Source: a bacterium
GTDB taxonomy: Bacteria > Sumerlaeota > Sumerlaeia > UBA8349
Assembly: GCA_013203855.1 (NCBI GenBank)
Contig: JABMPG010000225.1
Span: 1-14,466 of the forward strand
DNA: 14,466 bases
Direction: 5' to 3'
In this document: piece after piece, positions 5,807 to 11,614 of the stretch
Layout: the number at the start of each line of letters is the position of its first letter
How positions within the stretch are numbered: position 1 is the stretch's first letter
Notes under the pieces: model-generated
What the model was told of the DNA's origin: nothing
Database searches by the model: none
Seen by the model: the letters and a program-made list of their open reading frames with translations, nothing else
Made by a program: the position numbers and the translations under genes

Positions 5807-6748
5807 CTAGCGAAACAGGGCGCTCACGGACTGATTGTTGTTGATCCGACGGATTGCCTCTCCCAGGAGAGGCGCTACCGAAACTTCTTCCAGAATCTCC
5901 ACATTATCCGTGTGGTTCTGGGGCACCGTATCGGTGACGAAAACCTTCTTAAGCCCCGAATTGCTCAGCCGGTCCATCGCCGGTCCGCTCAACACTCCGT
6001 GGGTGCAGGCCGCGTAGATATCTTTCGCGCCATTCTGACGAAGCGCGTTCGCCGCCTCGCAGATCGTCCCGGCAGTATCGATCAGATCGTCGAAAATAAA
6101 GGCGTTGCAGCCCTGGGCATCGCCCATCACGTTGAGAACTTCACACTCGTTGGGCTTGGGGCGACGCTTATCGAGAATAATCAGGGGCGCATCAAGAAGC
6201 AGTGCGTAATTCCGAGCCCGCTTGACGCTTCCGATATCGGGGCTCACGACCGCCATATTCTCCAGGCCCAAAGACCGAACCCGCTCCACCATCACAGGCG
6301 CGGCGAAAAGATGATCCACCGGAATATCGAAGAAGCCCTGAATCTGTCCAGCATGCAAGTCCATGGTCAATACCCGGTTCGCCCCCGCCACAGTGATGAG
6401 ATTGGCGATCAGTTTGGCGGAAAGAGCCACCCTGCCCTGGTCCTTGCGGTCCTGCCGCGCGTAGCCGAAATAAGGAACCACCGCGGTCACGCTGGCAGCG
6501 GATGCCCGGCGAAGGGCATCGATGAACATCAGAAGTTCGATGAGATGATCGTTGACCGGATGCGAGGTGGACTGAATCACGAAGCAGCGGGCGCCGCGGA
6601 CATTCTCATCGATCTTGACCCAAGTCTCCCCATCGCTGAACGACCGACACTCGCTCTTGCTGATTGGCAGATTGAGATAATCGGCAATCATCTGACCGAG
6701 CGCTTTGCTGGCATTACCCGCGAAGATGTGAGGCTGATCAGCGATCAT
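5807..6748 (-). CDS. prs: Ribose-phosphate pyrophosphokinase (PRPP synthetase)
   Basis: The enzyme transfers pyrophosphate from ATP to ribose 5-phosphate to make PRPP, the precursor of purines, pyrimidines, histidine, tryptophan and NAD. The protein has 313 residues, the normal class I length. FSDGETWV lies at 37-44 and the flexible ATP loop YARQDRK at 96-102. The segment DLHAGQIQGFFD is at 130-141. The PRPP-binding loop DDLIDTAGT is at 220-228, with D220, D221 and D224 present. RPKPNE at 196-201 is also conserved. The start codon has only a modest ribosome binding site (AGGGGA, about 12 bases away). A good promoter lies 50-80 bases upstream, so prs is the first gene of the housekeeping transcript. 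Confidence 0.97.
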   Translation of the reverse strand: MIADQPHIFAGNASKALGQMIADYLNLPISKSECRSFSDGETWVKIDENVRGARCFVIQSTSHPVNDHLIELLMFIDALRRASAASVTAVVPYFGYARQDRKDQGRVALSAKLIANLITVAGANRVLTMDLHAGQIQGFFDIPVDHLFAAPVMVERVRSLGLENMAVVSPDIGSVKRARNYALLLDAPLIILDKRRPKPNECEVLNVMGDAQGCNAFIFDDLIDTAGTICEAANALRQNGAKDIYAACTHGVLSGPAMDRLSNSGLKKVFVTDTVPQNHTDNVEILEEVSVAPLLGEAIRRINNNQSVSALFR

Positions 6749-6798
6749 AGGACACTTATCCCCTGTCTGCCCTCACTCGGGGTCAGGACAAGAGCGGC

Positions 6799-6827
6799 AA
6801 TATACGCATCCATAATCTTAATTTCAA
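6799..6827 (-). promoter_or_regulatory. Sigma70-type promoter of prs and the translation operon
   Basis: On the minus strand TTGAAA (6822-6827) and TATATT (6799-6804) are 17 bases apart, each with five of six consensus matches. The surrounding sequence is AT-rich in a GC-rich window, including a run of T just upstream. The start point would be near 6792, giving a leader of about 45 bases. Confidence 0.75.
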
Positions 6828-7151
6828 CAAAAAAATCGATCCTCAAGCGGCCGAGAGATCAGAAACCGTGCCATGGGGTCGCGATCTTTCCGCTTCACCT
6901 CAAGCCCACCGCCTGTTCCGGGCTATTGGCTGCTGGCTACCGGCTTCCCTCCCCCCTGACCTGCCTCCTTCTCACACCGCGTGAGAAATGCACACTCTTC
7001 CGGTTTTTCTTGCATAAATGGAGCGCTCGTGCTTTCATCCACAAATTGGTGCCGGTCGCTGGTGTCGGGAATAGGGATGGCGTGTCCCTCCGGCGGGAAG
7101 CGAAGGCTTCTTTCCCGGGAGAAACTTCGGATAAAAAAGGGGAGAGTCAAA
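6828..7151. other. Stretch without a gene between the prs promoter and pal
   Basis: No convincing gene lies here on either strand. It holds a perfect 7-bp inverted repeat, TTCTCAC-ACCGC-GTGAGAA (6969-6987), which could be an operator. A small hairpin (GAAGC-GAAG-GCTTC, 7097-7110) lies in the presumed pal leader. The only promoter candidate for pal is weak: TTGCAT (7010-7015), 17 bases, TTTCAT (7033-7038). The pal ribosome binding site AAGGGGAG is at 7138-7145. Confidence 0.5.
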
Positions 7152-7691
7152 ATGAAGAGACGTTTCGGGTTGTTCCTGCTCACGGTGGTGGTGACGATGG
7201 CTATGGTGATGGGAACCGGCTGTTCCCGAGCCAAGCGCGGCGAAGATGTCGACTTGGAAGGACCGCGCGGCCGGGACATTTCCGGGCCGGCCGACAAAGG
7301 CGACGGATCTGCCGTGCGGCCACGGGCCATTGACCCGAATGCCCCTGAGGAAATCGCCAAAGAACTGGTGACCATCTACTTCGATTACGACAAGTCGAAC
7401 ATCCGGTCCGACCAGGCTCCCGGCCTGGAGCACAACGCGGAAGTGCTCAAGATGCACAACGATCTGGCGATCTCGCTCATTGGTCACTGCGATGACCGTG
7501 GAACTCTCGAGTATAACCTGGCCCTGGGCCAACGCCGCGCCAACTCCGTTCGCGACTTCCTTATCAGCCGCGGCGTCGAGGGCAAACGCATCGCCGTCAT
7601 CTCCAAGGGCGAGGAAGAGCCCGTGGACATGGGCCACAACGAAGCAGCTTATGCGAAGAACCGCCGCGCGGAATTCAAGATCACGCGATAG
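7152..7691 (+). CDS. pal: Pal-type peptidoglycan-associated lipoprotein (OmpA domain)
   Basis: Pal anchors the outer membrane to peptidoglycan and works with the Tol proteins in envelope constriction during division. The protein has 179 residues. A basic start (MKRRFG) and a hydrophobic stretch (7-20) lead to Cys24, the likely lipidated residue, in MGTGC. The -3 position is Gly where Leu is usual, so the lipobox is atypical. A flexible charged linker covers about 25-65. The OmpA-like domain covers about 70-179: VTIYFDYDKSNIR, GHCDDRGTLEYNLALGQRRA, ISKGEEEPVDMG and AKNRRAEFKI, which includes the diaminopimelate-contacting Asp and Arg positions. AAGGGGAG precedes the ATG, and a strong terminator follows. 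No tol genes are in view, so another OmpA-family lipoprotein role is possible. Confidence 0.9.
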   Translation: MKRRFGLFLLTVVVTMAMVMGTGCSRAKRGEDVDLEGPRGRDISGPADKGDGSAVRPRAIDPNAPEEIAKELVTIYFDYDKSNIRSDQAPGLEHNAEVLKMHNDLAISLIGHCDDRGTLEYNLALGQRRANSVRDFLISRGVEGKRIAVISKGEEEPVDMGHNEAAYAKNRRAEFKITR

Positions 7692-7718
7692 TCTTCCTCC
7701 CAGCAAAACGATTCCCCC

Positions 7719-7748
7719 AAGGCGCCCTCTCTCCCGAGAGGGCGCCTT
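7719..7748 (+). terminator. Terminator of pal
   Basis: A perfect 13-bp stem, AAGGCGCCCTCTC (7719-7731) with GAGAGGGCGCCTT (7736-7748), encloses the four-base loop TCCC. It begins 27 bases after the pal stop. The tail (CTTGCT) is poor in T, but the very stable stem ends in TT and sits exactly between two genes, so termination is likely. Confidence 0.8.
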
Positions 7749-7801
7749 CTTGCTGCCCGGCGCGAGAACAACCGCCCAGGCGCGGGTTTTTCGCCTTTCA
7801 A

Positions 7802-7830
7802 TTGCCCCCCTTCCCGTACTTCTCTATAAT
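7802..7830 (+). promoter_or_regulatory. Sigma70-type promoter of the NtrC-family regulator
   Basis: TTGCCC (7802-7807) and a perfect TATAAT (7825-7830) are 17 bases apart. It lies between the pal terminator and the regulator start, with an expected start point near 7837 and a leader of about 75 bases. The regulator is thus probably expressed by the housekeeping sigma factor. Confidence 0.75.
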
Positions 7831-7911
7831 GACGATTCGAGAACCTTCGCACAGTGGCGGAGGGCATGTTTCGTGGCCGGCGAAAATGCCGGTTTCACAC
7901 CAGGGATTCCC

Positions 7912-9276
7912 ATGGCGCGAAAGCACAACATCCTCATTGTTGACGACGAGAAGAACACCCGCGAGGGACTCCAGTGGAGCCTCGAGAACGATAAGTACGA
8001 GGTGTTTACCGCGGCCAACGGCGCCCTCGGGCTTGAGATTATCCGCTCCCGCGACATTCATCTCCTCATCACCGACCTGAAGATGCCCGAGATGGACGGC
8101 ATGGCTCTCCTCGAAAAGGCGCGCAAGGAATCGCCCGAAACCGAAGTCGTGTTTCTCACCGGCCACGGCACCGTTGAGAACGCCGTGGACGCCATGAAAA
8201 AGGGCGCCTTCGACTATCTCCTCAAGCCGGTCAACCTCGACGAACTCGGCCTCCTGGTCGACCGCGTCCTCACCCAGCGCGACCTGCGCCAGGAAAACGA
8301 GGCTCTCCATCGCGAGCTCGAAGAACGCCACGGGTTCGAGCAGATCATCGGTCACTCCCCGCAGATGCAGGCGGTTTTCGATCGCATCCGTCAGGTGGCC
8401 CCTACACGCGCGTCCGTTCTCCTAACCGGTGAAAGCGGCACGGGCAAGGAGATGTTCGCCAGTGCCATTCACTACAACTCGTCGCGCAAGAACAAACCTT
8501 TCGTCAAACTCAACTGCGGCGCTCTGACCACGACCCTTCTGGAAAGCGAACTGTTCGGACACGAAGCAGGCGCCTTCACCGACGCGCGCCGCCAGAGAAC
8601 CGGCCGCTTCGAAATGGCCGATGGCGGCACCCTCTTTCTCGATGAGATCACCGAGACCGCGCCCGAATTCCAGGTCAAACTCCTGCGCGTCCTCCAGGAA
8701 CAGGAATTCGAACGGGTCGGAGGAACGGAAACGATCCGGGTTGACGTTCGCCTGGTGACGGCGACTAATCAGGACATCGAGGGGGCTGTCCGCGAGAACC
8801 GCTTTCGCGAGGACCTCTACTATCGCCTCAACGTCGTCAAGATCCAGATCCCGCCTCTGCGCGAACGGGACAACGACATCCCCATCCTCGTCGAGCATTT
8901 CCTCGAAGAGTTCTGCGAGGAGAACAGCAAACCTCGCCTGCGCATCTCCGCCAAGGTCATGAACGCCCTGCGGCAGTACACCTGGCCGGGCAACGTCCGC
9001 CAGCTCCGAAACGTGATCGAGGGCATGGTCGTTCTCTCCACAACTAAGGAGTTGACGGAGAAAGACCTTCCCCCCGAAGTCCGCGTCAACTCGAGCGACG
9101 GCAAATCCCTCCAACTCCGCGTCGGCGCCAGTCTGGCCGACATGGAAAGAGAGATGATTCGCGCCACCCTGGAACACACCGCAGGCAACCGCGCCGCTGC
9201 CGCCCGCGTTCTCGGAATGGGCCGCAAGACACTCTATCGTAAGATCGAAGAATACGGGCTGGAGGCTGGCGGCTAA
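7912..9276 (+). CDS. NtrC-family sigma54-dependent response regulator, GAFTDA variant
   Basis: A transcriptional activator of the receiver - AAA+ - Fis layout, 454 residues. The receiver domain (about 5-120) has the acidic pair D11-D12, phosphoacceptor D55 (LLITDLKMPE), T83 and K105. The AAA+ domain (about 144-370) has Walker A GESGTGKE at 173-180, Walker B GGTLFLDE at 238-245, the arginine-finger region FREDLYYRLN at 298-307 and WPGNVRQLRN at 358-367. The sigma54-contact loop reads GAFTDA (220-225) instead of GAFTGA. A Fis-type helix-turn-helix ends the protein (about 407-447, GNRAAAARVLGMGRKTLYRKI, split). AGGGA lies seven bases before the ATG. No sensor kinase is adjacent, so the partner and targets are unknown. 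I found no sigma54 promoter in the window that would mark a local target. Confidence 0.93.
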   Translation: MARKHNILIVDDEKNTREGLQWSLENDKYEVFTAANGALGLEIIRSRDIHLLITDLKMPEMDGMALLEKARKESPETEVVFLTGHGTVENAVDAMKKGAFDYLLKPVNLDELGLLVDRVLTQRDLRQENEALHRELEERHGFEQIIGHSPQMQAVFDRIRQVAPTRASVLLTGESGTGKEMFASAIHYNSSRKNKPFVKLNCGALTTTLLESELFGHEAGAFTDARRQRTGRFEMADGGTLFLDEITETAPEFQVKLLRVLQEQEFERVGGTETIRVDVRLVTATNQDIEGAVRENRFREDLYYRLNVVKIQIPPLRERDNDIPILVEHFLEEFCEENSKPRLRISAKVMNALRQYTWPGNVRQLRNVIEGMVVLSTTKELTEKDLPPEVRVNSSDGKSLQLRVGASLADMEREMIRATLEHTAGNRAAAARVLGMGRKTLYRKIEEYGLEAGG

Positions 9277-9408
9277 CCTGAACTGAAACGTGGTGTCGTG
9301 GATGGTGAAATGTTGTTCCACAAGGTTCCGCGATGTCGTCCGTGGTATGACAAGCGGTTGTAGTTTTCGTGGATACTGCCCATCGTGTCGAGATATACCC
9401 GTCGCGGA

Positions 9409-9438
9409 TTGACTTTTCAGTTCCGGCTTGCGTATCCT
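9409..9438 (+). promoter_or_regulatory. Candidate promoter of the beta-helix gene
   Basis: TTGACT (9409-9414), 18 bases, TATCCT (9433-9438, four of six matches). The start point would be near 9445, about 30 bases before the start codon. The rest of the 199-base gap after the regulator shows no terminator or sigma54-type -24/-12 pair that I can find. Confidence 0.45.
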
Positions 9439-9475
9439 TCCTGGAGCAGTCAAACCTTTTTTTCTGGAGGAATGC

Positions 9476-11500
9476 ATGTCGTCAAACTGTCGTTTTCGGA
9501 AATCCTGGCTCCGCACGGCTGGGATCGTGGCATTGATTCTACTCCTGGAGGTGTCGGTCATGGCCGCCTATCAACCCGCGTTGATTACACCCGAGGCAGA
9601 CGGCGAGACCTTCCTGCCCTTTCCGCATTTCACGTGGAGCGAGCATCCACAGGGCTTCCAGCATGTGGCCCAACCGGTCCGCTATGAGATTCAAATCGCC
9701 TCGGACGAGGAATTCGTCAATGTCGTCGACCAGGACAAGGTCTATCTGAATCGCTACATCCACGACCGGCCCCTCGCGACGGGCGAATACTATTGGCGGG
9801 TGAGGGCGTTGCCCTGGGCGACCGATCCAACGGACTGGTCGACGACGGGCCACTTCACGGTCACACCTTGCGATGAGCAGGTCCAGGTCTCTTACAGCGC
9901 CGGTGCGTGGGATCATCTCAGCGCAGTTCAGGCCGCCCTCGCGCAGGCCAAGACTTTGGCCGCCACAGGCAAGTCCGTCCGGGTGAATTTCCCGAAGGGG
10001 ACCTACCGATTCGACAGCCCCGGCGCATCTCTCCTGACGCTGACCGGGACGAAAAACATCGTGATCGACGGCAACGGGTCGACGATTCACGCCCTGCGAT
10101 ACAACAGCGGACTCGCCTATCTGAACACCGCCGAGAACGTGGCGATCATGGGCTTTGAGTTCGATTGTCCCAACGAAAAGACCTTCCTTCAGGCCCGGGT
10201 GCTCGCCACCGATGACGCAGGCGGAACCATCACGGTCCAACTCGAGCCGGGATATCCCGGATACGATACGCCCTATGTTCAGCAGGGCGCGGCAACCAGT
10301 TTCGTTTCCCTTCTCGATCCGGCGATCGACGGCCGTCTCAAGGATGATGGCTACAACGCCTATTTCTTCACCGCGTACGACAGTCGGCCGGACGATACGT
10401 GGATGATGACGCTACAGCGACCGGAGTTGACAAAGTACTTCGATGCGGGCGACCGGTTTGTCCACTTCGTTCGGACGAGCGGCTTTTCACTCGTACAGGC
10501 CTTTAGCTGCCGCAATGTGACGTGCTACGACATCGCCAGCTATGCCACGAGCAGCCTGCACTACGGCGCCTGGGAGGGAACGCTTTTTAACGTCCTTCAC
10601 TGCGAGTGGAAAATCGCGCCGGGCCGCTGGTTCTCCGGCAACGCCGACGGGGCTCATGTCCGCAGCCTCGCGATAGGCCCCTGGATCGAAGGATGCAACA
10701 TTCAGGCGATCGGGGACGACGGTATCGCGCTCTACGCCCGGCCCGCATCGGTCAGCCAGCTCCATCCCGGAGGACAGACCGACACCTGTCTCCTCAACAA
10801 CGAATTCATGAATCTCGAGCCGGGCGACGAAGTCTCGTTCTTCGATCCCCCCGCCGGGAAAATTCTGCTCGAGTGCGAGGTCGTGTCGGTCGAGCAGCAG
10901 GGCAGCAAGTGGCTGACGCGCTTCAGTCAGGACGTTCCGACGAGCGTGACGACAGGCGGTGTTCTTCTCGAGGACACTCAGATCTGGAACCGCAGCAAGT
11001 CCTCTGGCGATTTCATGATCCGGAACAACACGATCCGCAACATCCGCCGCTTCGGCACGGTTTTCCGGGCGCGGCGCGGTGTGGTGGAGCAGAATCTCTA
11101 TGAGGCGGCCTCAGCCAGCGGAGTGCTCTTCAAGAACGAGCCGGACTATCCGAATGGCCTCTACTGCTCGGACATCATCATCCGCAAGAACCAATTCGTC
11201 GAATGCTGTTTCGATCGCTATCACGATGCGCCGATCACGATGCACTTTCGCAAGCGCGACAACCAGAATGCTCCGGACATGGGCCCCCGGCGGATTCTCA
11301 TCGAAGCCAATACCTTCCGGGGCTGTCCCGCGCCCGAGGTCAAACTCATCTCGACCCGCGACGTGGTCTTGCGCGGCAACCAGGTTCTAGACGCCACGCC
11401 GACCCGCGTGCCGGAAGTGACGGAACAGAACACCGAAAACATACAGCGTCTGGAATGGCCGGGAAACTCCGCGGCAAAGAACGCCGACTTGTGGGAATAG
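9476..11500 (+). CDS. Secreted Fn3-like / right-handed beta-helix protein, probable glycoside hydrolase or lyase relative
   Basis: A 674-residue exported protein. The signal peptide has a basic start (FRKSWLR), a hydrophobic core at 14-29 and a likely cut at VMA-AYQ (30/31). Residues about 35-130 look like a fibronectin-III-type module (LPFPHFTWSEHP, YEIQIASDEEF, YYWRVRALPW). Residues about 138-640 form a parallel beta-helix. It starts with a pectate-lyase-like rung (VRVNFPKGTYRFD, then NIVIDGNGSTI) and continues as repeated rungs of the kind IRNNTIRNI and ILIEANTFRG. An N-A-D-G at 389-392 and G-D-D-G at 413-416 resemble the catalytic acid pairs of GH28 and GH110 beta-helix enzymes. The GHG and RIK motifs of polygalacturonases are absent. 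Substrate unknown. GGAGG lies five bases before the ATG. The Asp-box gene follows after 114 bases. Confidence 0.8.
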   Translation: MSSNCRFRKSWLRTAGIVALILLLEVSVMAAYQPALITPEADGETFLPFPHFTWSEHPQGFQHVAQPVRYEIQIASDEEFVNVVDQDKVYLNRYIHDRPLATGEYYWRVRALPWATDPTDWSTTGHFTVTPCDEQVQVSYSAGAWDHLSAVQAALAQAKTLAATGKSVRVNFPKGTYRFDSPGASLLTLTGTKNIVIDGNGSTIHALRYNSGLAYLNTAENVAIMGFEFDCPNEKTFLQARVLATDDAGGTITVQLEPGYPGYDTPYVQQGAATSFVSLLDPAIDGRLKDDGYNAYFFTAYDSRPDDTWMMTLQRPELTKYFDAGDRFVHFVRTSGFSLVQAFSCRNVTCYDIASYATSSLHYGAWEGTLFNVLHCEWKIAPGRWFSGNADGAHVRSLAIGPWIEGCNIQAIGDDGIALYARPASVSQLHPGGQTDTCLLNNEFMNLEPGDEVSFFDPPAGKILLECEVVSVEQQGSKWLTRFSQDVPTSVTTGGVLLEDTQIWNRSKSSGDFMIRNNTIRNIRRFGTVFRARRGVVEQNLYEAASASGVLFKNEPDYPNGLYCSDIIIRKNQFVECCFDRYHDAPITMHFRKRDNQNAPDMGPRRILIEANTFRGCPAPEVKLISTRDVVLRGNQVLDATPTRVPEVTEQNTENIQRLEWPGNSAAKNADLWE

Positions 11501-11614
11501 GACGTTCGAGGAACAAATAGCCAGTGGCACGGTGCAGGGGAGCCAGGGAGGGCACATTCCATGACAGAACCCGATCACACCACACGATGCCAAAAAGGAA
11601 ATGGAGACATTATC

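Noticed and set aside
7097..7110. Small hairpin in the pal leader (GAAGC-GAAG-GCTTC)
   Set aside because: Five pairs only and no further conserved structure visible; no basis for calling a riboswitch.
5273..7333. Open frame of 686 codons on the plus strand across rplY, prs and the start of pal
   Set aside because: It is antisense to two certain genes and its end overlaps pal in another frame. No domain or ribosome binding site supports it.
9277..9475. Search for a sigma54 promoter (GG-N10-GC) as target of the adjacent regulator
   Set aside because: Near matches such as TGGTATG followed by GGTTG do not place GC ten bases after GG. A sigma70-like pair fits better.
8422..9561. Open frame of 379 codons on the minus strand opposite the response regulator
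   Set aside because: Antisense shadow of a well-supported AAA+ gene, without a recognisable domain.
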